Below, piece after piece: positions 27,335 through 35,840 of a DNA stretch of 64,000 bases. Position 1 is the stretch's first letter. Every line of letters starts with the position of its first letter. A program made the position numbers and the translations under genes. Source of the stretch: Shewanella sp. CG12_big_fil_rev_8_21_14_0_65_47_15 (lineage in GTDB: Bacteria > Pseudomonadota > Gammaproteobacteria > Enterobacterales > Shewanellaceae); assembly GCF_002783505.1 (NCBI RefSeq), contig NZ_PFGL01000066.1, positions 15,289-79,288 on the forward strand. Reading direction: 5' to 3'. Under the pieces are notes generated by a model. The model saw only the letters and a program-made list of their open reading frames with translations, was not told the DNA's origin and ran no database searches.

Positions 27335-28633
27335 ATGAAACACAAACTTATCATACTGTTTGTCCTCTGCACTTTCTTCGTGATCTCCTTGATGACTAAC
27401 AGCATGGGGCCGATTTTCCCCGCCTTAATTGACAGTTATGCCATCGGCCTGACGTTGGCAGGATTATTTCCCTTTGCGTTTTTTATCGCCTACGGCGTGA
27501 CATCGATTCCGGCGGGGATGTTAGTGGATAACTATGGTGAGAAACGGGTGATTATCTTAGCCTTTACCCTAGCGTTTATCGGCGCCGCCACCTTTGTGAG
27601 CTTGCCCACTTTTAGCGTCGCCATGTTTAGCCTGTTTTGTATCGGCACTGGCATGAGCTTATTACAGGTGGCGGTGAATCCTTTGCTGCGCCAAGCCGCT
27701 GGGCCGGAACATTTTGCCTTTTTCTCCGTATTGGCCCAGCTCGCCTTTGGCGGCGCCGCGACCTTAGCGCCACTGGTGTATCAGCATTTTGTCGCCTTAG
27801 ATCAAGCCACCTCAGTGAACACTAACTATGTGCAACAGCTATTGCCCGAGAACATGAGCTGGCTCGCCATGTATTGGCTGTTTGCCGTGGTGGCGCTCGC
27901 CATGGTGCTCTTCGCTAGCCTAGTGAAGATGCCCAGTATGGATAAGCTTGCCAGTGATTCGGCCGGTGCCCTCGATACCCATCTGCGGCTCTTCAAAGAT
28001 AAAACTGTTTTGAAATTTTTCTTCGCGATTGCCGCCTATGTCGCCCTAGAGCAAGGACTCGCCAACAGTATCTCAGTATTTTTGTCGCAATATCATGGCC
28101 TTGATACCTTAAGTGTCGGCGCCAATGTGGTCAGCGACTTTTGGTTTTACATGACACTCGGCTGTTTACTCGGTTTGCTGCTACTCAAGCTTATCGACAG
28201 CCAGATCTTGCTGCTCAGTTTTTCCCTTAGTTCACTGGTTTGTTTTCTGGTGGCGATATGGGGACCGAGCCAACTAGCATTAATTTGTTTCCCATTGGTT
28301 GGCTTTTTCATTTCTATCATGTGGTCGGTGATCTTCTCGTTGGCGCTCAATTCGCGCACTCAAGATCATGGATCATTCGCCGGCATTCTCTGTACCGGCA
28401 TTATCGGCGGTGCATTTATCTCGCCGATCATAGGCATAATTAGCGAGCTATCCGGCGAGTTACGGCTCGGGATGTTAGTGCTGTTAATCCCTATGGCTTA
28501 CATAGCCTATGTCGCATTAACGGCTCGGCCACTGATTAAAAACACGACGATATTTTCGGCTAAATCGACCTCAAAAGATGCCGACATAGGTCCTATTGCA
28601 ACCACTAACACGAGAGGCAACAAGCTATTATGA
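27335..28633 (+). CDS. MFS sugar permease (putative GlcNAc/chitooligosaccharide uptake)
   Basis: A 432-aa inner-membrane protein with about 12 hydrophobic segments and an MFS loop (IPAGMLVDNYGEKR) between helices 2 and 3. It belongs to the sugar/proton symporter type by overall look. The ATG at 27335 is preferred; an in-frame TTG at 27323 gives four more residues, and neither has a strong ribosome site. Its stop overlaps the next start (ATGA at 28630), coupling it to a ROK kinase, so the transported sugar is presumably the kinase substrate. Confidence 0.9.
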   Translation: MKHKLIILFVLCTFFVISLMTNSMGPIFPALIDSYAIGLTLAGLFPFAFFIAYGVTSIPAGMLVDNYGEKRVIILAFTLAFIGAATFVSLPTFSVAMFSLFCIGTGMSLLQVAVNPLLRQAAGPEHFAFFSVLAQLAFGGAATLAPLVYQHFVALDQATSVNTNYVQQLLPENMSWLAMYWLFAVVALAMVLFASLVKMPSMDKLASDSAGALDTHLRLFKDKTVLKFFFAIAAYVALEQGLANSISVFLSQYHGLDTLSVGANVVSDFWFYMTLGCLLGLLLLKLIDSQILLLSFSLSSLVCFLVAIWGPSQLALICFPLVGFFISIMWSVIFSLALNSRTQDHGSFAGILCTGIIGGAFISPIIGIISELSGELRLGMLVLLIPMAYIAYVALTARPLIKNTTIFSAKSTSKDADIGPIATTNTRGNKLL

Positions 28634-29505
28634 GCGTCCTATGTTTAGATCTTGGGGGAACTAAACTGATGTTGGCACAGGTGGAAGGTAAAACCTTACT
28701 CGACACTTGGCGCTATCCCGTTCCCGCCGATGGCAACTTTGAGCAAGTGTTCGATTTTCTCGTGACCTGCATCCACAGTCACCTCACGCCCGAAACCTCT
28801 GGCATTTCCATCGGTATCCCAGGCATGGTGGATATGCAGAGCGGCACCTTACTCGAAGTGCTCAATATCCCGGCGCTGACGGCGACTCAGTTAGCCCGGC
28901 AACTGCAAAATACCTTTGAAATTGACGTCGTTGTGAATAACGATGCTAACCTCTTCGCCCTCGGCGAAGCTGTGCTCAACAGTAATCAAGACATGCTCGG
29001 CATTACTTTAGGCACAGGCGTGGGCGCTGGAGTGATTTTTAATGGTCAGCTGTACTCGGGTAAACATTGCGCCGCAGGTGAAATCGGCAGCCTGAATTAT
29101 CGCGATGGCATTATTGAGCACTACTGCTCGGGACAATACTTTACCGCCCACCATCAAATGAGCGGTGAACACTTATATCAAAAGGCCTGCGAGGGTGACA
29201 GCCAAGCACTGCAAGTCTTCGCCCATTTTGGTGAACACTTAGCGCACATGATCGCCCAAACCTTACTGGTGTACGATCCCAAAGATATCGTCCTTGGCGG
29301 CTCAGTCAGCCAAAGCTTTCCCTTTTTTATTGAAGCACTTAAACAAAAATTGCACAGCTTAGTCTATGGGCCGCAACTGGCTGACTTGACGATTTCCGCC
29401 AGCCAGCATCACAATGCTGCCCTCATAGGCGCCGCGCAGTGGTTTTTACAACAACAGAAAATCAAGCGATTTCAACTAACATCACAATGCCCCAACAATT
29501 CATAG
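28630..29505 (+). CDS. ROK-family sugar kinase (putative N-acetylglucosamine or glucosamine kinase)
   Basis: A 291-aa protein with the ATP-binding LDLGGTKLMLA (residues 5-15), SIGIPGMVD, the catalytic NNDANLFALGEA and GITLGTGVGAGVI motifs of ROK kinases. The usual Zn-binding CxCGxxGC is missing: after AAGEIGS comes IIEHYCSG. The start overlaps the MFS stop (ATGA). The present C terminus (KIKRFQLTSQCPNNS) comes from a 77-bp tandem duplication; the older end is preserved downstream as FLQQKDLTQ with its TGA overlapping the hexosaminidase ATG. The role in GlcNAc phosphorylation is inferred from the locus. Confidence 0.88.
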   Translation: MSVLCLDLGGTKLMLAQVEGKTLLDTWRYPVPADGNFEQVFDFLVTCIHSHLTPETSGISIGIPGMVDMQSGTLLEVLNIPALTATQLARQLQNTFEIDVVVNNDANLFALGEAVLNSNQDMLGITLGTGVGAGVIFNGQLYSGKHCAAGEIGSLNYRDGIIEHYCSGQYFTAHHQMSGEHLYQKACEGDSQALQVFAHFGEHLAHMIAQTLLVYDPKDIVLGGSVSQSFPFFIEALKQKLHSLVYGPQLADLTISASQHHNAALIGAAQWFLQQQKIKRFQLTSQCPNNS

Positions 29506-29608
29506 GCGCCGCGCAGTGGTTTTTACAACAACAGAAAATCAAGCGATTTCAATTAACATCACAATGCCCCAACAATTCATAGGCACCGCGCAGTGGTTTT
29601 TACAACAA
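29424..29608 (+). repeat. 77-bp tandem duplication, 2.4 copies, at the kinase/hexosaminidase junction
   Basis: Copies start at 29424, 29501 and 29578 (the last is 31 bp). The first two differ by a single C/T. The first holds the coding end of the kinase gene, and the others are now intergenic. In the third copy the old kinase frame reads IGTAQWFLQQKDLTQ and stops at TGA 29624-29626, overlapping the next ATG at 29623. Confidence 0.95.
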
Positions 29609-29622
29609 AAGGACCTCACTCA

Positions 29623-32400
29623 ATGAAAGGGAAAATAAAGTGGCAGAGAATGAAGACAGCCTTGGCCTGCGGGATAGTGACTGTGCTTCCCTTAACGCCA
29701 GTGCTTGCAATACTCGCTATGCCATCAGTACAGGCCGCCAACACTGCGCAAGCTGCGGACAGCAGCGTGCTTAATCAATTGGCCGATAAACTTCAGCTGA
29801 GCTATACATTAACCGCCAGTCATCTAGAAACCTGTCCCGCTAAAGAAGCCCAATGCTATCGCTCCGCCATTGAGCTGACCCTGCCCGCTCAGCTATCTAG
29901 CGACAAGCTATCTAGCGACAAGCTATCTAGTGACAAGCTATCCAGTGAAGAGCTAAATCATGGCGACTGGCAAATTTATTTCAGCCAGTTATCGCCCGTT
30001 TATTTAGTCGACTCGGGTGACTTTAGCATTGAGCATATCAATGGCGATTTACACAAAATCACTCCTAAAGCCAGCTTTAGGGGATTCGTCGCCAATCAAG
30101 TTTATCGTATTGAGTTTTATAGCAAGGGCAGCCAAATCACCCGCTCCGAGTTTATGCCAAACTTCTTTGTCGCTATGGGCGATAAGGCGCAACTCATAAA
30201 GAGCACTCAAACCCGACTCGATAAAGAGACGGGGTTAGCCGAGCAAGATTACCTCGCGCCTTTTAATGCCGATAAACAATTCTTACTGGCAAAAAACGAT
30301 AACACGCCCTTCGTCGATGGCCCGTATTTAGCCGAGCAATATCAAGCCTTAACCGCAGATGCAAACGCAGACAAGGCGCCTGACATTAGCGGCAAGCTCA
30401 TCCCCACGCCACTTCATAGCCAAAGCCTAAACTCGGCGCCTTTATCCCTTGCCAAAGGTTATCGACTCACGGCTGCGACTGTCGATTTTAAAGGACGGCA
30501 GGCGGCGTTTGATTACCTCGATTCTTTAGGCTTTTCGGCCAAGGACAGAGGCACGCCGCTGTTATTGCAACTCGATGCGCAAGCTCCTAACTTTGCTGGC
30601 AGTGAAGTCAGCGCCAGTGAAACAAACCGCCATGAACTCAAAAATGAGGCCTATCGGTTAACCGTAACGGCCGAGCAAATCAGTATTCGAGCGAGCAGCG
30701 ATACTGGACTCTTCTATGGCCTCCAAAGCCTCGCTGGGCTGATCAGTTTAAGTGACGATCAACTCGTCGCCATCGATATTCAAGACCAACCTCGCTATGC
30801 CTTTCGCGGCCTGCATATCGATTTAGCCCGTAACTTCCACTCGCTCGATTTTATTAAACGCATCATTCCACAGCTCGCCGCCTATAAAATCAATAAACTG
30901 CATTTGCACTTAGCCGACGATGAAGGCTGGCGTTTAGCCATCCCCGGCTTACCCGAACTCACAGACGTGGGCGCAAAACGTTGTTTCGATTTAACCGAGC
31001 AGACCTGTTTATTGCCGCAACTGGGCAGCGGTATAGCGGAGGTTAATTCAGTCGATGGCTACTTAACCGTGGCGCAATACCAAGCCATTTTACAACTGGC
31101 CGATGCTCACCATATCGAAGTGATCCCCTCACTGGACATGCCGGGGCATTCCCGCGCGGCGATAAAATCCATGGAGGCGCGTTATCACCATTACCTCGCC
31201 AAGGGAGACAAAACTAAGGCGGAGGAGTTTTTACTGACTGAATTTGCGGATAAAACCCAATATTCTTCCCTCCAGTATTACCATGACAACACGCTCAATG
31301 TGTGCCTGCCGAGCACCTATCATTTTATCGATACTGTGATTGATGAAGTCAAAAAAATGCACCAAGCCGCGGGCGTTCCCTTAGTGCATTACCACATAGG
31401 CGCCGATGAAACCGCGGGCGCTTGGGTCGACTCTCCTGCCTGTATCGCCATGCACCAACAAAAAGCCGATGAATTAGCCGGACTGCACTCGCTCAATGGC
31501 TACTTTATCGAGCGCGTCGCTAACATGTTGGCAGAGAAAGGGATTATTGCCGCAGGTTGGAATGATGGCATGGGCGAAGTGCGCCCCGAAAACATGCCAG
31601 CCCCAGTGCAATCCAACGCTTGGTCACTGATCTCCGACAACGGCCATCAAATCGCCCATAAACAAGTCAATCTCGGTTGGAAGGTCGTGATCTCAACGCC
31701 GGAAGTGACCTATTTCGATTTTCCCTATGAAAGCCATCCAGATGAGCGCGGTAATCACTGGGCCTCGAGGGGAATAGACAGTTTTAAGGTGTTCAGCTTT
31801 ATGCCCGACAACCTGCCCGCCCATGCCGAGCGCTGGCACAATAGCTTAAATCAGCCATTTGTGTCGGACGATAGCCACAGCCAGCTCAAACCGGGACACA
31901 GTTTTTACGGCTTGCAGGGGCATCTTTGGAGCGAAATGGTGCAATCGGACGAGCAAGCAGAGTACATGCTATTCCCGCGCATGATAGCCCTTGCCGAACG
32001 GGCATGGCATAAGGCGCCATGGGAATTGGCCTATGATTATCAAGGTAAAGTTTATAGTCAGCATACTCAACATTTTGCCAGCCAACTCAAGGGCCAAGCC
32101 GAGCAAGTGCTCAAACAGGATTGGCAAAACTTCGCCGCAATTTATGCCAATAAAGTGCAACCTAAGTTAGCGAAAGCGGGAATTTTTTACCGCATAGCAC
32201 CACCTGGGATCCGTATTGAAAATCAGCAGTTAGTGCTCAATAGCTTATATCTCAATGCCGAGCTGGAATACCAACTCGATTCAGGACCTTGGCAAAGCTA
32301 CCGCCAAGCGTTCAAGCTTAATGATGTCAAACACATCCGTGCCAGAGTCAGAGATGGCGCACGTTACTCCCGCCCATCGACTTGGCAAGGCACCCTCTAG
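29623..32400 (+). CDS. Beta-N-acetylhexosaminidase, GH20 (chitobiase-like)
   Basis: A 925-aa secreted enzyme. The ATG at 29623 has AAAGGA 8 bases upstream; GTG at 29593 is in the duplication and unlikely. It has a signal peptide ending near PSVQAAN, an N-terminal CHB_HEX-like domain (HGDWQIYFSQLSPV), a GH20b segment, then the GH20 barrel with HLHLADDEGW and the catalytic HIGADE (Asp595-Glu596). The C-terminal region resembles the chitobiase C-terminal domain. It cleaves terminal GlcNAc from chitooligosaccharides, supplying the permease and kinase. An unusual 4x15-bp repeat (LSSDK) lies in the N-terminal domain. Confidence 0.94.
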   Translation: MKGKIKWQRMKTALACGIVTVLPLTPVLAILAMPSVQAANTAQAADSSVLNQLADKLQLSYTLTASHLETCPAKEAQCYRSAIELTLPAQLSSDKLSSDKLSSDKLSSEELNHGDWQIYFSQLSPVYLVDSGDFSIEHINGDLHKITPKASFRGFVANQVYRIEFYSKGSQITRSEFMPNFFVAMGDKAQLIKSTQTRLDKETGLAEQDYLAPFNADKQFLLAKNDNTPFVDGPYLAEQYQALTADANADKAPDISGKLIPTPLHSQSLNSAPLSLAKGYRLTAATVDFKGRQAAFDYLDSLGFSAKDRGTPLLLQLDAQAPNFAGSEVSASETNRHELKNEAYRLTVTAEQISIRASSDTGLFYGLQSLAGLISLSDDQLVAIDIQDQPRYAFRGLHIDLARNFHSLDFIKRIIPQLAAYKINKLHLHLADDEGWRLAIPGLPELTDVGAKRCFDLTEQTCLLPQLGSGIAEVNSVDGYLTVAQYQAILQLADAHHIEVIPSLDMPGHSRAAIKSMEARYHHYLAKGDKTKAEEFLLTEFADKTQYSSLQYYHDNTLNVCLPSTYHFIDTVIDEVKKMHQAAGVPLVHYHIGADETAGAWVDSPACIAMHQQKADELAGLHSLNGYFIERVANMLAEKGIIAAGWNDGMGEVRPENMPAPVQSNAWSLISDNGHQIAHKQVNLGWKVVISTPEVTYFDFPYESHPDERGNHWASRGIDSFKVFSFMPDNLPAHAERWHNSLNQPFVSDDSHSQLKPGHSFYGLQGHLWSEMVQSDEQAEYMLFPRMIALAERAWHKAPWELAYDYQGKVYSQHTQHFASQLKGQAEQVLKQDWQNFAAIYANKVQPKLAKAGIFYRIAPPGIRIENQQLVLNSLYLNAELEYQLDSGPWQSYRQAFKLNDVKHIRARVRDGARYSRPSTWQGTL
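29893..29952 (+). repeat. 15-bp coding tandem repeat, four copies, in the GH20 gene
   Basis: Units at 29893, 29908, 29923 and 29938 encode LSSDK three times and then LSSEE. The first two units are identical and the third has one change. The length is a multiple of three, so copy number could vary without frameshift. Confidence 0.92.
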
Positions 32401-32480
32401 TCGTTTCTCGTAAAAAGTCGGCCATCATATGTGATGGTCGATGGATTAAGTATGAGCTTAACGCTCTTACATTGAGGCTT

Positions 32481-32509
32481 TTCAATAACAGCGCAACTCA
32501 GGCTATAAT
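32481..32509 (+). promoter_or_regulatory. Putative sigma-70 promoter of the small Cys-rich gene
   Basis: A perfect -10 TATAAT at 32504-32509 with a weak -35 TTCAAT at 32481-32486, 17-bp spacer, about 60 bases before the ATG. Confidence 0.5.
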
Positions 32510-32571
32510 CTCACTATTCGCGATGACACTCTCGTGATAACACTTTATCAAGCCTAAGGATCCGCCAACCG

Positions 32572-32814
32572 ATGACAACAGCTTCTACTAGCCCCTTTGC
32601 CGTGTTAAATCAAACCACTGCGACCTCGTTTAATGAGCAGAAGAATCTGATTAAGCGGGTATTTAAAGGTAAGCCAGTGCAATGTCCCAGCTGTAAGCAG
32701 ACATTAAAAGTGATATTGCCTGAGCAGGCAAAGGCAGAACAAGCGGCAGGAATATACTGTGCTAAAGGCTGCACCGATATCGAACTCGATATGGAAGCCG
32801 TCGCAGGACTCTAG
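32572..32814 (+). CDS. Small Cys-rich protein of unknown function (putative zinc ribbon)
   Basis: An 80-aa protein with CPSC (about residue 43) and CAKGC (about residue 63), which together could bind one zinc ion. There is no signal peptide. A good promoter lies upstream and AAGGA precedes the ATG, so it is likely real. It stands alone after the hexosaminidase gene and is convergent with the FAH gene. I do not recognise the family. Confidence 0.7.
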   Translation: MTTASTSPFAVLNQTTATSFNEQKNLIKRVFKGKPVQCPSCKQTLKVILPEQAKAEQAAGIYCAKGCTDIELDMEAVAGL

Positions 32815-32858
32815 CAAATTAGAATCAACACTTTTGACTTAAAACTTTGGAATTAACA

Positions 32859-32889
32859 CTACGGCGGTATTAAAAATAACTCGCCGTAG
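32859..32889. terminator. Inverted repeat between convergent genes, possible weak terminator
   Basis: CTACGGCG (32859-32866) and CGCCGTAG (32882-32889) with an AT-rich 15-nt loop. There is no T run after either arm. Confidence 0.4.
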
Positions 32890-32943
32890 CAGCACTGATT
32901 GCTTAGCTATTTATTGACATTGTTCGTGCGAAATTCAATCTTT

Positions 32944-32964
32944 TCAAGACTCAAGACTCAAGAC
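32944..32964. repeat. Heptamer tandem repeat (TCAAGAC x3) across the FAH stop codon
   Basis: Three exact copies of TCAAGAC. The minus-strand TGA stop of the FAH gene (32958-32960) is inside the first unit met by the ribosome. Confidence 0.9.
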
Positions 32965-33584
32965 ACTTGCCATTGCCACTCGAGTAAAGGCTCAGCACCC
33001 GCTTGCAGACCACGGCTCAGCCTGACGTTAAATACACTTTTAGCGGGAATCACACCCACGCCCTTGGGGGTGCCTGTCATCACGATATCGCCGTCATCGA
33101 GACTGATAAAGGCTTGCAGCTCAGATAATATGGTCTGAGGTTTGTAGATCATTAAATCGATATGCCCCTCTTGCACCAAGTTGTCGTTGATACTCAAGGT
33201 AAAATGCAGTGGTGCCTCGACATCATCAATCGCCACAAAGGGGCTGAATAATGCCGCACCATCGAAGGCCTTTGCCCGTTCCCAAGGCAATCCCTTGGCT
33301 TTTAACTTGCTTTGCAAATCACGTTTAGTGAGATCTAACCCAAGGGCGACGCTGCTAAAACGGCCATCTTGAAACATAAAACACAGCTCAGTTTCATAGT
33401 GCAAGGTTTCACCTTGATGCTCGGCAAGCAGTACAGTCGAAATCGCCGAATTGGGCTTTAAAAACACCACCATATCGTCGGGTATATCATTGCCTAACTC
33501 ATGGATATGATCGACATAGTTACGCCCAATGCAGACAATTTTTGTCGGTACGACACGCTTTTCACCCAACACGACTGATTTCAT
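32958..33584 (-). CDS. Fumarylacetoacetate hydrolase family protein
   Basis: A 208-aa protein matching the FAH/YcgM-type hydrolases and decarboxylases: CIGRNYVDHIHELG, the metal-binding LHYETELCFMF, SPFVAID, and the C-terminal GDIVMTGTPKGVG. It hydrolyses or decarboxylates a diketo acid, with acylpyruvase or oxaloacetate tautomerase/decarboxylase activity being common for this size. The start is placed at 33584, where AAAGGA lies 8 bases upstream; a longer in-frame ATG at 33629 is less likely. A heptamer repeat overlaps its end. Confidence 0.9.
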   Translation of the reverse strand: MKSVVLGEKRVVPTKIVCIGRNYVDHIHELGNDIPDDMVVFLKPNSAISTVLLAEHQGETLHYETELCFMFQDGRFSSVALGLDLTKRDLQSKLKAKGLPWERAKAFDGAALFSPFVAIDDVEAPLHFTLSINDNLVQEGHIDLMIYKPQTILSELQAFISLDDGDIVMTGTPKGVGVIPAKSVFNVRLSRGLQAGAEPLLEWQWQVS

Positions 33585-33785
33585 CTTCAATCCTTTTACG
33601 CTACAGTTGAGATTGTTTTCAATAATCAAACCAAGAAGTTAACCTTAACTAGGGTTAAACTCACAGTATAACTAGTCACTTTACTTGTGACGAACTCTGC
33701 TACACTTGAATTAATATTTCAATAAAAACAGCGATCTAATCACTCATATCTTTTCAGGGACTGCCATAGAAGAGGTTTTCGCACT

Positions 33786-35813
33786 ATGTTAACGCTTACC
33801 ATAAAACAAAAAATCATTTTTAGCTTTAGTGCCATCGGCGCCCTGCTCATCGCTGGCAGTAGCTTCTTCTACTATTCACTCTCACAGGTACAAACCGCCT
33901 ACCAAAATATCGAAACCTTAGCCGTACCGGTGCAAAAGCAGAGTAATAGCTTGCAGCTGGTACTGTTAAAAATGTCACGCCTTGCCACCTTGGCCCATAG
34001 CCAGCAAGACACCGTCGCCTTAACCAAAAGTCAGCAAGCGTTTACGGCGCTGCAGAAAAAATATCAAAGTATCGAAAATGAGTTAACTGAGCGAGTGGCT
34101 GATCAGTCTAAGATGCGGACTTCCCTGCAAGAGGCGCAGGCAAGATACCAAGCCTATTTGCAACAAAGCCAAGCCATGTTTAGCGCGAAACTCGCCAATG
34201 AACAAGCAAAGCAGCAGTACCAACAATTTTTCCAGCGCTTTAACGATGCTAGGACCAACGCCAGTAATGCGATGATCGATCTCGAGACCCTGTCCATCCC
34301 CGATAATCCCACTCTGCTCGAAGAAATTATCGGCACGGGCACGCGTATCGACGACATGCTGTATACGCTAACCAACACTATGGGAGAGCTGATCCACACC
34401 CAAAGTGTGGAGGTGATCCAATCGCACCAGCAGGATGTCAGCATCTTACTGGGTAACCTCACCACTAACTTTACCTTTTTAAAACAACAAACTGATGGGC
34501 TTGATACCTTAGGCTTGCTGCAAACCTTCGAGCAGCAATATGCGATTATCAATACCTTACTCGCGGCGCCTGCCGAGCTTTATAAAGCACAGGAAGCCGT
34601 GGTTGAGGCGCAGCGACAAGCCGAGCAACATTACCTCGATGCCGATAAAGAATTTAACGCCAATAATCTCGCCTTAGATAAGCTAATCACCTTAGCCGAC
34701 CGCCGGTTTAGCAGCCTGCAAAACATTGCCAGCGATGCAATTGAGCAAGGGCAAACCTTAGCGATAGTGCTCGCATTGGTGTTCATCGTTATGGTGAGTT
34801 TTATTTCCTTCTTTACCTCCAAGGCCATGCTCAATCCGTTAGCCTTAGTGAACAGCGCACTCGCGAGCATCGCCCGTGGAGATTTATCAAAACGCATCCA
34901 TAAACGCCATGACGATGAATTTGGCACTCTGATCGATAATATGAATACCCTGAGTGACGATCTTGCCAAGTTACTCACCAATATCAGCCAAAATGCCCAT
35001 TCGCTGGACAGCTCAGCCACCCAAACCAATGAGCAAGGCCAGCGCATCGCCAATGCCGCAACGGCGCAAATTAGCCGCGTCGATGAGACAAAAGCCTTAG
35101 CAGAACAGATGTTTACCAGTTCTAATTTGGTGACAGAACAGGCCAGTGAATCGGCGAAGCAAATCAGCCAAGCCTCGAAATACGGCAATCAAGTGAAGCA
35201 AATTGCCGATGATAATCGCAATAAAATCGCCGAACTGAGTGCTCGTTTAAGTAGCTCGGTTGAGGTCATGTCCCGCTTGAGTATTCAAAGCGATAATATA
35301 GGCAGCATTTTAACCACCATCAGCAGCATTGCAGAACAAACCAATTTACTGGCACTGAACGCCGCCATTGAAGCCGCCAGAGCGGGGGAACATGGACGGG
35401 GTTTTGCCGTCGTGGCCGATGAAGTGCGCTCCCTTGCCTCACGCACTCAAGCCGCTACCGCTGAAATTCAAACTATGATCACGGCCCTGCAAAAAGAGAC
35501 CTCTATCGCAGCCGGTGCAATTACCACAGGTCAAAATCAGGCAAACGAATGTGTCGGACAGAGCCAAACCCTGCAGGATGCTATCGCCCACATAGAAAGC
35601 ACTTTGCACACGCTCAATGATATGAGTCTAGAGATCACCCACGCCGCCCATGAGCAGTTAGATTACAGTCAACGTATTGAATCGAGCATGAGCGAGGCGG
35701 CGCAAGCGGCGGATCAAAATGCCAATGAAGCCATGGACATGGCCAAACGCAGCAACGAAGTGACCACGCTTGCCCACTCGCTCACCAGCTCAGTGGAACG
35801 TTTTAAGTTGTAG
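33786..35813 (+). CDS. Methyl-accepting chemotaxis protein
   Basis: A 675-aa protein with an N-terminal membrane segment (about residues 10-32), a long helical periplasmic domain, a second membrane segment (about 325-345), HAMP (NPLALVNSALASIARGDLSK), and the cytoplasmic signalling hairpin tip AEQTNLLALNAAIEAARAGE followed by GRGFAVVADEVRSLA. It signals to CheA/CheW. The ligand is unknown; the sensor region is helical and four-helix-bundle-like. AGAGG precedes the ATG. No chemotaxis genes adjoin it. Confidence 0.94.
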   Translation: MLTLTIKQKIIFSFSAIGALLIAGSSFFYYSLSQVQTAYQNIETLAVPVQKQSNSLQLVLLKMSRLATLAHSQQDTVALTKSQQAFTALQKKYQSIENELTERVADQSKMRTSLQEAQARYQAYLQQSQAMFSAKLANEQAKQQYQQFFQRFNDARTNASNAMIDLETLSIPDNPTLLEEIIGTGTRIDDMLYTLTNTMGELIHTQSVEVIQSHQQDVSILLGNLTTNFTFLKQQTDGLDTLGLLQTFEQQYAIINTLLAAPAELYKAQEAVVEAQRQAEQHYLDADKEFNANNLALDKLITLADRRFSSLQNIASDAIEQGQTLAIVLALVFIVMVSFISFFTSKAMLNPLALVNSALASIARGDLSKRIHKRHDDEFGTLIDNMNTLSDDLAKLLTNISQNAHSLDSSATQTNEQGQRIANAATAQISRVDETKALAEQMFTSSNLVTEQASESAKQISQASKYGNQVKQIADDNRNKIAELSARLSSSVEVMSRLSIQSDNIGSILTTISSIAEQTNLLALNAAIEAARAGEHGRGFAVVADEVRSLASRTQAATAEIQTMITALQKETSIAAGAITTGQNQANECVGQSQTLQDAIAHIESTLHTLNDMSLEITHAAHEQLDYSQRIESSMSEAAQAADQNANEAMDMAKRSNEVTTLAHSLTSSVERFKL

Positions 35814-35819
35814 ATGGCC

Positions 35820-35840
35820 TAGAATCTAGAATCTAGAATC
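35820..35840. repeat. Heptamer tandem repeat (TAGAATC x3) at the M14 gene stop
   Basis: Three exact TAGAATC units followed by TAGG. The M14 gene stop (minus strand TAG, 35840-35842) touches the last unit. Confidence 0.9.
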
